Of a stretch of DNA of 49,557 nt, positions 1-8,016 are shown piece by piece. This DNA comes from Pseudomonadota bacterium. Its GTDB lineage: Bacteria > Pseudomonadota > Alphaproteobacteria > Rhizobiales > Beijerinckiaceae. A program made the position numbers and the translations under genes. The notes beneath the pieces are model-generated. The model did not search any database and had not been told where the DNA came from. It worked only from the letters and a program-made list of their open reading frames with translations. The first letter of the stretch is position 1. Each line of letters begins with the position of its first letter. Location of the stretch: NCBI GenBank assembly GCA_021780435.1, contig JAJXYV010000068.1:1-49557 (forward strand), written 5' to 3'.

Positions 1-1
1 C

Positions 2-1240
2 GCCTTGGCGATCCTCGCCATCGCCGCCGCCGCGCTCGAAGCCCCGCTCTTTCCGATCGACCCTTCGCTGCCGGCGTCAATCCAGGCTGATCTGCTGCGG
101 CAGGCGGGCGACGCGCTGGTTGTCGACGACGACCAGATCGTTGAAATTCAATCCATGATTGCCAGCGCCGCAGGCGCGCCCCTGGCCTATGCGCCGCCTC
201 GAGGCCCCGCCCTGTTCATCGCGACAAGCGGCTCGTCCGGCGCGCCCAAGGCGGCCATTCTGACCGGGGCCAATCTCGCGGCCTCGGCCGCCGCCTCGGC
301 GACGATCACCCCCCTCGATCCGGGCGACCGCTGGCTGGCGACTCTCCCGCTTTTTCACATCGGCGGATTCTCCGTTCTTGCGCGTTGCGCTTTCGCCGGG
401 GCCGATCTGGTTCTCTGCGATGGTTTCGATCCGGAACGAACCCGTTCAATCCTGGCCGCCGAGCGGATCACCCACGTCTCCCTTACGCCAACAATGCTTG
501 CGCAACTTGTCGCGCAAGGCCCAGCGCCGCGCAGCCTTCGGCACGCCCTCGTCGGCGGCGCTTCGCTTACCGCGCAACGCGCGCATGAAGCCGCCGCCTT
601 GGGCTGGCCGGTTCAGCCGACCTATGGGATGACGGAAACAAGCGCGCAGATCGCGACGCTGCCCCGTCTGCCGGAAGGCTGGCGCAGCGGTCAGATGGGA
701 AGGCCGCTGCCCGGCGTTGAAATCGGGTTGACGGCGGACGGACGGCTCAAAGCGCGCGGTCCCACAATCATGCGCGGTTACGCCAATCCGGATCTGGAGC
801 CGGGCGACGGTTTGCGCGACGGCTGGTTCATCAGCAATGATCTCGCCGAAATTTCCGCTTCCGGCGACCTGAGCATCCTGGGTCGCGCCGACGACGTCAT
901 CGTGACCGGCGGCAAGAAGGTTCTGCCCTCGGCGATCGAGGATCTGCTCGGCGCCTGCCCTGGCCTTGGCCGTTTCACAATCGTCGGCCAGCCCGATCCC
1001 CTCTGGGGCCATATCGTCGCCATTCACTACGATGGCGCGATCCCTCCCCGTGAGTTGCTCGACTGGTGCCGGCGTCATGTCGCCGGCGCTCACCGGCCGC
1101 GCGCCGCCCATCGGATCGAGCGCTTTCCTTTGCTCGCCAATGGCAAGGTGGACCGCGTCGCCTTACGCAGACTGGCGCTCAGGCGCGAGTCCCAGACCGG
1201 CGCCGGCGGGAAGAACGATCCGGCCGCCGGCGATTTTTAG
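2..1240 (+). CDS. menE: o-succinylbenzoate--CoA ligase MenE, 5' end cut by window
   Basis: MenE activates o-succinylbenzoate to its CoA thioester in cytoplasmic menaquinone synthesis. The visible part is an ANL-superfamily adenylation enzyme: the phosphate-binding loop TSGSSGAPK lies about 70 residues in, YGMTETSAQ near residue 210, the hinge-region motif GRADDVIVTGGKKV near 295, and the C-terminal NGKVDR lysine motif near 377. The reading frame is open to the first base and begins inside the motif that family members carry about 40 residues from their start, so the true start lies upstream; the TTG at 5 is unlikely to be it. The assignment to MenE rather than another acyl-CoA ligase rests partly on the menFDBC operon alongside. 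Its 3' end overlaps the 3' end of the convergent menC gene by 78 bp. Confidence 0.88.
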   Translation, partial: ALAILAIAAAALEAPLFPIDPSLPASIQADLLRQAGDALVVDDDQIVEIQSMIASAAGAPLAYAPPRGPALFIATSGSSGAPKAAILTGANLAASAAASATITPLDPGDRWLATLPLFHIGGFSVLARCAFAGADLVLCDGFDPERTRSILAAERITHVSLTPTMLAQLVAQGPAPRSLRHALVGGASLTAQRAHEAAALGWPVQPTYGMTETSAQIATLPRLPEGWRSGQMGRPLPGVEIGLTADGRLKARGPTIMRGYANPDLEPGDGLRDGWFISNDLAEISASGDLSILGRADDVIVTGGKKVLPSAIEDLLGACPGLGRFTIVGQPDPLWGHIVAIHYDGAIPPRELLDWCRRHVAGAHRPRAAHRIERFPLLANGKVDRVALRRLALRRESQTGAGGKNDPAAGDF

Positions 1241-2215
1241 AGGCTCGGCGACATCCTCGCGCAGCCAGCTTCCGGTTGCGAGGCCATGGACCGCGTCGCC
1301 GTCGAGCGCGGCGGCCAACTGGGCCGTGGCGGCGACTCCGATCGCGGATTCCACGACGGAGGTCGCCACCACCTCCATCCCCGCTCTGGCGGCGCGTTCC
1401 GCCAGGCGCATGCTCGCCCCGAACCCGCCGACCCGCGCCGGCTTCAGGACCAGCCGCCGCACCGCGCCCGCGGTGAAAATCCGCTCGGGCCCAAGATCGA
1501 ACAGGGATTCGTCGATCGCCAGCGCGAAGGGAACCCGCTTCTGCAGCACGGCCAGCCTTTCCAGCGACGGCTCAGCCAGCGGCTCCTCGACGCCGTCGAT
1601 CGGCACATCGGCGATCGCATCGAAAAAGCACGTGGCCTCGTCGTCGCGCCAGGCGCGATTGGCATCGAGCCGCAACCGCAACCGACCTTCGACCCTCCTT
1701 GAGAGCTCCACGAGGCGACCCGCTTCGACCTCGGGACTGTCGAGCCCGACCTTGATCTTCGCGACCGCAAATCCCTGTTCGAGCGCCGCCGCCGCGCGCT
1801 CCGCGCAAAGCGCGTCGAGCGGGCCGAGCGCCGCATTGACCTTCAAGGCGTCCGGAGCGCCGCTGCGCAAGGCGTGGCGCAACGGCAGCCCGCGCAGGCG
1901 CATGGAAAGGTCGAGCAGCGCCATCTCCAGCGCCCAGCGCGCCTCGGCACTGGCGACCTCCGGCAGGGCCCCAAAGGCCTCCTCCGCGTCCAGCTGCCGC
2001 AACCGCGCCGCGCCGCGCTGGAGCGCCGCGAAGGCGCGCGCATGGCCCTCCCCACCCGAGCTGGGAAGCGGCGCGCAATCGCCCCAGCCGGAGGCGCCCT
2101 CGCCATCGGCGCGGACAAGCATCCCCATCCGCGTTCCAATGGTCGCGGACGCCGCGCGCCACGGCTGCTTCAGCGGCAGGCGGTAGGGTCGCAGATGGAT
2201 GGACTCGATGCGCAA
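1163..2215 (-). CDS. menC: o-succinylbenzoate synthase MenC
   Basis: MenC dehydrates SHCHC to o-succinylbenzoate. It is an enolase-superfamily protein of 350 residues with the complete active-site set visible: the K-x-K pair at K153/K155, metal ligands at D184, E210 and D235, and the second acid/base lysine at K258 in LVLKPA. The start is a TTG that directly follows the TGA of menB (TGA-TTG), which implies translational coupling; the next in-frame ATG lies about 30 residues inside conserved sequence. It is the last gene of menF-menD-menB-menC. Enolase-superfamily members include dipeptide epimerases and muconate cycloisomerases, but the operon settles this as MenC. Confidence 0.93.
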   Translation of the reverse strand: MRIESIHLRPYRLPLKQPWRAASATIGTRMGMLVRADGEGASGWGDCAPLPSSGGEGHARAFAALQRGAARLRQLDAEEAFGALPEVASAEARWALEMALLDLSMRLRGLPLRHALRSGAPDALKVNAALGPLDALCAERAAAALEQGFAVAKIKVGLDSPEVEAGRLVELSRRVEGRLRLRLDANRAWRDDEATCFFDAIADVPIDGVEEPLAEPSLERLAVLQKRVPFALAIDESLFDLGPERIFTAGAVRRLVLKPARVGGFGASMRLAERAARAGMEVVATSVVESAIGVAATAQLAAALDGDAVHGLATGSWLREDVAEPLKIAGGRIVLPAGAGLGLAPERQSA

Positions 2216-3052
2216 TCAGGGACGCCTCTTGAACCGCCCGAAATCCGGCGCGCGCTTTTCGACAAAGGCGTTGCGGCCTTCCTGGCCTTCCTCGGTCATA
2301 TAGAAAAGCGCCGTGGCGTTGCCCGCCAGTTCCTGGACGCCGGCGAGGCCATCGGTGTCGGCGTTGAAGCCCGCCTTGAGCACGCGCAGCGCGGTCGACG
2401 AATGGCGCAGCATCTCCCGGCACCAGACCATGGTTTCCGCCTCCAGCCGCGCCAGCGGGACAACCGCGTTGACGAGCCCCATTTCGAGCGCCTGGGCCGC
2501 GTCATATTGCCGGCAAAGAAACCAGATCTCCTTCGCCTTTTTCGTGCCCACCGCGCGCGCCATCAGCCCTGCGCCGTAACCCGCGTCGAAACTGCCGACC
2601 TTCGGCCCGGTCTGGCCGAAGCGCGCATTTTCGGCGGCGATTGTCAGATCGCAGACAAGATGCAGCACATGGCCGCCGCCGATGGCGTAACCAGCGACCA
2701 TGGCGACGACTGGCTTCGGCAACGTCCGGATCATCCGTTGCAGATCGAGCGCGTTGAGATGATTGACGCCGCTTTCGTCGCAATAGCCGCCGTCGTCGCC
2801 ACGAATTTTCTGGTCGCCGCCGGAGCAGAAGGCCTCGGTTCCGGCGCCGGCGAGGATGACGACGCCGATCTCGGCGTCGAGCCGCGCGGCGTGCAAGGCC
2901 GTCATCATTTCCTCGACCGTTTCCGGCCGAAATGCGTTGCGGCGATGCGGACGATTGATGGTGATCTTGCCGACGCCTTCTGCTTTCTCGAACAGAATGT
3001 CACGAAACGCCGCGGCCGTAGCCGGGCGCCAATCGATTGCGGATGTGATCAC
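2216..3052 (-). CDS. menB: 1,4-dihydroxy-2-naphthoyl-CoA synthase MenB
   Basis: MenB is the crotonase-fold enzyme that closes the naphthoquinone ring, converting o-succinylbenzoyl-CoA to DHNA-CoA. The 278 residues show the family signatures: [14 protein letters not shown], the glycine-rich oxyanion-hole segment [28 protein letters not shown], and the C-terminal block [20 protein letters not shown]. The resemblance to the enterobacterial enzyme is close along its whole length. The start is GTG, immediately after the TAA of menD. Position and spacing make it the third cistron of a coupled men operon. Confidence 0.96.
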   Translation of the reverse strand: MITSAIDWRPATAAAFRDILFEKAEGVGKITINRPHRRNAFRPETVEEMMTALHAARLDAEIGVVILAGAGTEAFCSGGDQKIRGDDGGYCDESGVNHLNALDLQRMIRTLPKPVVAMVAGYAIGGGHVLHLVCDLTIAAENARFGQTGPKVGSFDAGYGAGLMARAVGTKKAKEIWFLCRQYDAAQALEMGLVNAVVPLARLEAETMVWCREMLRHSSTALRVLKAGFNADTDGLAGVQELAGNATALFYMTEEGQEGRNAFVEKRAPDFGRFKRRP

Positions 3053-4726
3053 TTATGCGTTCTCCTGACTCGTCGCGAAAAATGTGCGACACAGCGAAAG
3101 GCTGAGCCGCGGATCGATGACGGCATGAACCAATGTCGCGCCCGGCGCATTCAGGCTTTCGGCGACGGCGGCGACACCCTCGGCCCCATTCTCGACGCGC
3201 CGGTAGTCCAGTCCGAAAGAGCGCGCCAAAGCGGCGACGTCGAAAACTTGCGGAGTTCGCCAGCCGCGCTCGAATTCGGGCAAGGCGTTTTGTGGCAGAT
3301 GGTCGAAAATGCCGCCGCCGCCATTGTCCATGACGACGATCGTCAGCGGAAGTTCGCGCGCCAGCAGCAGCGCGTTGACGTCGTGCAGAAAGGCGAGATC
3401 GCCGAGCACGGCGACGACCCGCCCGCGCGCGGAGGCGAGGCCGCAAGCGGTGGAGAGATTGCCGTCGATGCCGCTCAAACCGCGATTTCCGAAACAGGCG
3501 ATCCGTCTGGCGGCGGCGCCGCAGAACCATTCCGCCGCGCGGATCACCAGAGAATTGGCGAGGAAAAGCGTGGCGTCGTCGGGAGGCGATTGGAACAGGG
3601 CGCGAAGCAGCCCGCCTTCGAAGAGAGGACCGGCGGCGCAGACGGCTTCCGCGTTGCGCCGGGCGCTTCGGTCCCGCGCCAGCAAGGCTTCCAGCCAATC
3701 GTCCGGCGCGGGCGCCGCCGCAAGGGCGCGGCACAGGGCGGCAGGGTCGGCGGCCAGGAAATGCGAGGCGATCCGGTCGGGATCGGCGAAGCGCCCATCC
3801 TCGGCAACGACGATCTGGACCGCTGCGGCGTTGGCGCGCAGCCAGGAATGGACCGCCTTGCCGACCGGCGCCGGACCGAAGCGCAACGCCCAGTCGAAGC
3901 GGGGCGCTGCGCGCGCGATCCAGTCGGGAAAGGCGAGAATGCGCGGGTCGTCGCGCCCGTCGAAACGAAGGCCGGACAAGATGTCGGCGACGATCGGAGC
4001 GTTGAGGCGGCGCGCGAGAGCGACGACGTCATCACGAAAATCCTCGCCCAGATCTTCAGGCCCGCAAAAGATGACGCCGCGACCGCGCAGCAAGGCTGCG
4101 ACGCGTTCGAGTTGAGGCGTGTCGAGCGTGGAGCGGCCATGCAAAACCTCGGGCCGTTTGGCGCCCGACGAACAGGGCGACGCATCCCGAGGCGCCAGCG
4201 GCTCGCGAAACGGCGCGTTGACATGAACCGGGCCCGCGACGGGAAACCGGCTCTGCTCCACCACGCGGGCCGCGAAATCAGACAACCATCCATCCTCGCC
4301 CTCCGGCGGCGGCAAAGCGTGGAAGGCGCGGACATGGCGGCCGAACAGACCGATCTGGTCCATGGTCTGATTGGCGCCGCAATTCTGCAATTCCGGCGGA
4401 CGGTCCGCCGAGATCAGGATCAGAGGAACCTTCGCCATATCCGCCTCGACCACGGCGGGCGCCCAGTTGGCGACCGCCGAGCCGGAAGTCGCGATCAGGA
4501 CCACGGGACGTTTTTCCGCCTTGGCGAGCCCCAGCGCGAAAAAGCCGGCCGAGCGTTCGTCGAGCACGACATGGGTCTTGAGATCCGGGCGCCGCAGCGC
4601 CGCGAGAGTGAGCGGCGTCGAGCGCGATCCGGGCGAGGCCACGACCCGGCGCACGCCGGAACGCGCCAGACCGTCGAACAACGCGGCCGCCCAGCGAAAG
4701 CCCAGTTCGGCGTCGCCCGCAGTCAT
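3053..4726 (-). CDS. menD: SEPHCHC synthase MenD
   Basis: MenD is the thiamine-diphosphate enzyme that joins isochorismate and 2-oxoglutarate, the committed step to menaquinone. The 557 residues match the usual length. The N-terminal domain has SPGSRSTPLT and the catalytic-glutamate segment DERSAGFFALGLAKA; a central block reads NQTMDQIGLFG; the C-terminal ThDP/Mg domain has GLSGIDGNLSTACG and GDLAFLHDVNALLLA. The frame stays open upstream to 5071, but the ATG at 4726 is the right start: it overlaps the menF stop as ATGA and places the first conserved helix at residues 4 to 20. Translation is probably coupled to menF upstream and menB downstream. Confidence 0.95.
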   Translation of the reverse strand: MTAGDAELGFRWAAALFDGLARSGVRRVVASPGSRSTPLTLAALRRPDLKTHVVLDERSAGFFALGLAKAEKRPVVLIATSGSAVANWAPAVVEADMAKVPLILISADRPPELQNCGANQTMDQIGLFGRHVRAFHALPPPEGEDGWLSDFAARVVEQSRFPVAGPVHVNAPFREPLAPRDASPCSSGAKRPEVLHGRSTLDTPQLERVAALLRGRGVIFCGPEDLGEDFRDDVVALARRLNAPIVADILSGLRFDGRDDPRILAFPDWIARAAPRFDWALRFGPAPVGKAVHSWLRANAAAVQIVVAEDGRFADPDRIASHFLAADPAALCRALAAAPAPDDWLEALLARDRSARRNAEAVCAAGPLFEGGLLRALFQSPPDDATLFLANSLVIRAAEWFCGAAARRIACFGNRGLSGIDGNLSTACGLASARGRVVAVLGDLAFLHDVNALLLARELPLTIVVMDNGGGGIFDHLPQNALPEFERGWRTPQVFDVAALARSFGLDYRRVENGAEGVAAVAESLNAPGATLVHAVIDPRLSLSLCRTFFATSQENA

Positions 4727-6069
4727 GCGCTCTCCTCGATAAGCCGCAACAGATTCTCCATTTTGAGGCGGGTTTCGTTCCACTCCGCCTCGGCGCGGGA
4801 TTCCGCCATGATTCCGGCGCCGGCCCACAGCCGCGCCTCGCGCCCGCGCAGGAAAGCCGAGCGAAGCACGACCGCCGCCTCGCCGTCGCCGTCGAGATCG
4901 ACCCAGCCGGCAAGGCCGGTATAGAGACCGTCGCGCGACTCTTCGACCCGCTCCAGCCAGGCCCGCGCCGCCTCGCGTGGAAAACCAAGCACGGCTGGCG
5001 TCGGATGAAGTCGCTCGATCACGTCGAACAGATCGAAGCCGGGCCGCAGCCGACCGGAAACCGGCGTCCACAAATGCTGCAAGCCAAGAAGGCGCATGAC
5101 CATCGGAACCGGCGCGCGATTGACGTCACTGCACAATTCGCCCAGGGCGTCGGCGATGAAACGCGCGACGATTTCGTGTTCGCGCCTTTCCTTGGGCGAG
5201 GCGAGCATGGCCGAAGCGGCGCGCCGGTCCTCGGCGGGATCGTCATGGCGGCGCGCCGTTCCCGCGAGGGCATGGCTTACGACAAGATCGCCGCGTCTTT
5301 CGGCCAGAAGCTCGGGGCTGTCCGCGATGACCACGCCTTCCTGCAAGGGAATCTTGAACCGCCGCCCCGTCTGCCTCGTCTCGGCCATCCCGCGCAGCAG
5401 GCGATCAGCGTCGAAAGGAGCCGACGACGTCACGGTCATGTGGCGCGCGAGGACGACTTTCGAAAAGCGACCGGATTTGATTCCCGCGACAGCCTCTTCG
5501 ACCCGCGCGCGCCAGGATGAAAAGTCAGGCCGCGGCGCGCGCTCGCGCCGTCCGCCCGAACGCGGCCCTGGCGGCGGCGCGGACTCCAGAAGCCGCATCC
5601 AATCGGCCTCCGCGGCCTCCGCTCCATTCGCGTCCCGCAGGCCATTCAAATAGAGCCATTGCCCGCCGCGGCCCGACCTCAGGACGATTTTCGGCAGGCC
5701 AAGCCGGGTCGCGCCGCTGAAGGGCGGCGCGGTCAGCCGCGCCGAGGGCGGCGGGCCAGGATCGCCGAACGTCTCCAAATCGCGCCGTAGATAACGCCAG
5801 CCAGCGACGTCCATTTCGGCGCCGACGAGGCCAAGACCGCAAAAGCTGGCCGATCGCGCAGGCGCCTGCCAGATCCAGTCGCCATGGCTTCCATCGAAAA
5901 GCGGGGAAAGACTCTCGGGAACCCCCAAGACAACGCTGAAGGCGCGACCGGAGGGCAGGCGCGCGACCCTCGGCAGAACCCGATGGAGCTCGCCTCTCAA
6001 CCAGACCCGCCATGGCGGCGGATCGGCGGTGGAGGCTATCGCACAGGAACTGGTGTTGATCTGCCGCAA
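4723..6069 (-). CDS. menF: isochorismate synthase MenF
   Basis: MenF converts chorismate to isochorismate, the branch point from aromatic metabolism. It is a chorismate-binding enzyme of about 448 residues. The C-terminal half carries the family motifs: the catalytic lysine in SGRFSKVVLARHM, the block HPTPAVLGFP, GLYTGLAGW, and the Mg-binding segment GAGIMAESRAEAEWNETRLKM. The N-terminal half is poorly conserved, as is usual. No ATG lies at the N-terminus; the TTG at 6069 is the best candidate and the frame is open further upstream, so the start is uncertain. It is the first gene of menFDBC and is divergent from the SCO gene, sharing a 130-bp intergenic region that holds an FNR-like palindrome. 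A salicylate or siderophore isochorismate synthase is unlikely given menD, menB and menC. Confidence 0.92.
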   Translation of the reverse strand: MRQINTSSCAIASTADPPPWRVWLRGELHRVLPRVARLPSGRAFSVVLGVPESLSPLFDGSHGDWIWQAPARSASFCGLGLVGAEMDVAGWRYLRRDLETFGDPGPPPSARLTAPPFSGATRLGLPKIVLRSGRGGQWLYLNGLRDANGAEAAEADWMRLLESAPPPGPRSGGRRERAPRPDFSSWRARVEEAVAGIKSGRFSKVVLARHMTVTSSAPFDADRLLRGMAETRQTGRRFKIPLQEGVVIADSPELLAERRGDLVVSHALAGTARRHDDPAEDRRAASAMLASPKERREHEIVARFIADALGELCSDVNRAPVPMVMRLLGLQHLWTPVSGRLRPGFDLFDVIERLHPTPAVLGFPREAARAWLERVEESRDGLYTGLAGWVDLDGDGEAAVVLRSAFLRGREARLWAGAGIMAESRAEAEWNETRLKMENLLRLIEESA

Positions 6070-6132
6070 AGGACGCCGCCGCCAAGAATTGTTCGCTGAA
6101 GAGCAGCTTGCCTCAGACTCCCGACGCGAAAT

Positions 6133-6146
6133 TTGTTGATCGTCAA
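6133..6146. promoter_or_regulatory. FNR/FixK-type site between menF and the SCO gene
   Basis: TTGTT-GATC-GTCAA matches the FNR consensus TTGAT-N4-ATCAA at 8 of 10 positions. It lies in the divergent menF/sco intergenic region. Towards the SCO gene, AAAACT at 6168 to 6173 is centred 31 bp from the palindrome; towards menF, CAAGCT is centred 32 bp away. Both hexamers are weak -10 matches, so which direction is controlled cannot be decided from sequence. Confidence 0.35.
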
Positions 6147-6199
6147 AGACGGGAGCCGCAATCCCGCAAAACTGTCGCCGATCGATATGGGAGGTTTGG

Positions 6200-6769
6200 A
6201 TGGATCGCCGCGCCCTCTTGCTGGGAACATGTTCCTTCGCGCTGAGCCTGAAAGTCGCATTTGCCGACGACGCCGAGCCTTCTTATGGCGGAACCTTCAT
6301 CCTCGTCGATCAGCATGGGCGCCCCGTCACGGACGAAAACTATCGCGGGAAATACATGCTGATCGCCTTTGGCTACACCCATTGCCCGGACATCTGTCCG
6401 ACCGTGCTGGCGACCATGGCCAACGCCTTGAACCGGCTCGGCCCCGAGAGCGATCGGATCACGCCGATCTTCATCACATTGGACCCCGCGCGCGACACGC
6501 CCGCCGTCCTGGCTGACTATGTCTCTTCCTTCTCGCCGCGGATGGTCGGATTGACCGGCCCGGACGAATATGTCGAAAGCGTCGCGAAGAAATACCGGAT
6601 CAAATATGAAAAGCATCCCGAGAAGAACGGGGACTATTCGATCGACCACACGGCCGCGATCTTCCTCATGGGCCGCGACGGGCAATTTCTCGAACGTTTC
6701 AACGACGGCATGAAAACGGAGGATATGGTGGAGCGAATCCGGGCGCGCCTGAAAAGCGACAAGCCGTGA
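6200..6769 (+). CDS. SCO1/SenC-family copper chaperone
   Basis: SCO proteins are periplasmic thioredoxin-fold Cu chaperones that metallate CuA centres. This protein of 189 residues has an N-terminal signal segment (about residues 1 to 22, ending near AFA), the copper-binding C-x3-C at C62/C66 in HCPDICP, and the third ligand H150 in DHTAAIFLM. A strong GGGAGG ribosome-binding site precedes the ATG by six bases. It overlaps the next gene as GTGA, so a copper chaperone and a quinone methyltransferase are made from one mRNA. Given the nos operon next door, NosZ CuA is the likely client; a cytochrome oxidase CuA is the alternative. Confidence 0.92.
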   Translation: MDRRALLLGTCSFALSLKVAFADDAEPSYGGTFILVDQHGRPVTDENYRGKYMLIAFGYTHCPDICPTVLATMANALNRLGPESDRITPIFITLDPARDTPAVLADYVSSFSPRMVGLTGPDEYVESVAKKYRIKYEKHPEKNGDYSIDHTAAIFLMGRDGQFLERFNDGMKTEDMVERIRARLKSDKP

Positions 6770-7488
6770 AAGCGCCAACCGACCAGACCTTCGGCTATGA
6801 GAATGTCGCGCCGGAGGAAAGGCGCGCGCGAATCCGCCGCGTCTTTGCGAATGTCGCCGAACGCTATGACCTGATGAACGATCTGATGTCTTTCGGGATC
6901 CATCGACTTTGGAAGCGCGCCCTGATTGGCGCGGCGGCGCCGAGGTCAGGAGAAACCCTGGTCGATCTCGCGGGAGGCACGGGCGACGTCGCCGCGCAGC
7001 TGGGCGGCCCCGACCGGCGGGCCATCGTCTGCGATCCGAGCCCGGAGATGATGGAAGCCGGGCGACGGCGCGGATTGCCGCAGGTCGAATGGATTGCGGG
7101 CGAAGCCGAGGCCCTGCCTTTCGCCGATGGAACGATCGATTGCCTGACGATCTCCTTCGGTATTCGCAACGTCACCCGGCTGCGCGAGGCGCTGCGCGAA
7201 ATCCATCGCGTCCTCAAGCCCGGCGGGCGTTTCCTGTGCCTCGAATTCTCGCGCCCGCAGGCTTGGCTCGCGCCGGCTTACGACCTTTTTTCCTTTCAGG
7301 TCATCCCCCGACTCGGCGCCCTGATCGCGCGCCAGCCTGAAGCCTATGAATATCTCATCGAATCGATCCGGCGTTTCCCCGACCAGCGCGAACTGGCCGA
7401 TTTATTCGCCGAAGCCGGCTTCGCCTCGGTGCGCTGGCGCAATCTCTCCTTCGGGATCGCCTGTATCCACAGCGGCGTGAAGGGCTGA
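6766..7488 (+). CDS. menG: demethylmenaquinone methyltransferase (UbiE/MenG family)
   Basis: This SAM-dependent methyltransferase of 240 residues performs the last step, methylating demethylmenaquinol; UbiE enzymes also methylate a ubiquinone intermediate. Visible signatures are FANVAERYDLMNDLMSFG near the start, SAM motif I DLAGGTGDVA near residue 66, SFGIRNVTRLREALREIHR, and the LKPGGRFLCLEFS motif. The start is GTG, overlapping the SCO stop as GTGA. Its place among men genes favours a dedicated MenG role. If the host makes ubiquinone it should carry another ubiE elsewhere, which would make this a second copy. The gene converges on tlpA with a 12-bp gap. Confidence 0.92.
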   Translation: MKAPTDQTFGYENVAPEERRARIRRVFANVAERYDLMNDLMSFGIHRLWKRALIGAAAPRSGETLVDLAGGTGDVAAQLGGPDRRAIVCDPSPEMMEAGRRRGLPQVEWIAGEAEALPFADGTIDCLTISFGIRNVTRLREALREIHRVLKPGGRFLCLEFSRPQAWLAPAYDLFSFQVIPRLGALIARQPEAYEYLIESIRRFPDQRELADLFAEAGFASVRWRNLSFGIACIHSGVKG

Positions 7489-7500
7489 ACGCGCTTTTCC

Positions 7501-8016
7501 CTATTCCTCGCCGAACAGCCGTTCGAACAACGTCGTAATGCGGCTGCTTTCCCAGTTGATCGGCCCTTCGATGCGCGCGACGATCCGGCCGTGGCGGTCA
7601 AGCACCAGCGCGCTTGGTATGCCGACGAAGCCGAGCTTCTTGGCCGCCTCGCGCGAGGGATCGGTAAATTTCGCGAGATGGATGATGCGCCGCTCGGCAT
7701 AAAAGGCCGCGGCGGCCTCCAGTCCGTTCGCATCGATCGACACCGGAACGACGACCAGCCCGCGGCTTCCCCAAAGCGCCTGCAGACGGTCCAGGGCGGG
7801 AATTTCATCGCGGCAAGGGAGGCACCAGCTCGCCCAGAAATCGAGCAGCACAACCTTGCCGGAAAAAGCGTCGATCGTCGTCGGGAGACCCGCCGCATCG
7901 CGAAATTCCAAATGCGGCGGCGCGCCGCGATCCAGCGCCAAGGCCCAACGCGACGGCAGCCACAAGGCGGCGCCAAGCGCAAGAATGGACAATCCGGCGA
8001 GAACGGCGCGCTTCAT
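7501..8016 (-). CDS. TlpA-like periplasmic thiol-disulfide oxidoreductase
   Basis: This is a thioredoxin-fold protein of 171 residues with an N-terminal hydrophobic anchor or signal (about residues 4 to 28) and the redox motif WCLPC at C65/C68, followed by the cis-proline segment VGIPSALVLD. TlpA/ResA-type proteins keep periplasmic cysteines reduced, including those of SCO proteins, CuA sites and apocytochromes c. It overlaps menA as ATGA and is the last gene of the nos-menA run. I infer that it serves NosZ, SCO or the two cytochromes; its exact partner cannot be read from sequence. Confidence 0.87.
   Translation of the reverse strand: MKRAVLAGLSILALGAALWLPSRWALALDRGAPPHLEFRDAAGLPTTIDAFSGKVVLLDFWASWCLPCRDEIPALDRLQALWGSRGLVVVPVSIDANGLEAAAAFYAERRIIHLAKFTDPSREAAKKLGFVGIPSALVLDRHGRIVARIEGPINWESSRITTLFERLFGEE

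Noticed and set aside
1874-4924. A very long plus-strand open frame antisense to menC, menB, menD and the end of menF.
   Set aside because: It is a mirror of GC-rich codon use in the real minus-strand genes; it spans several genuine gene boundaries and its translation has no recognisable domain.
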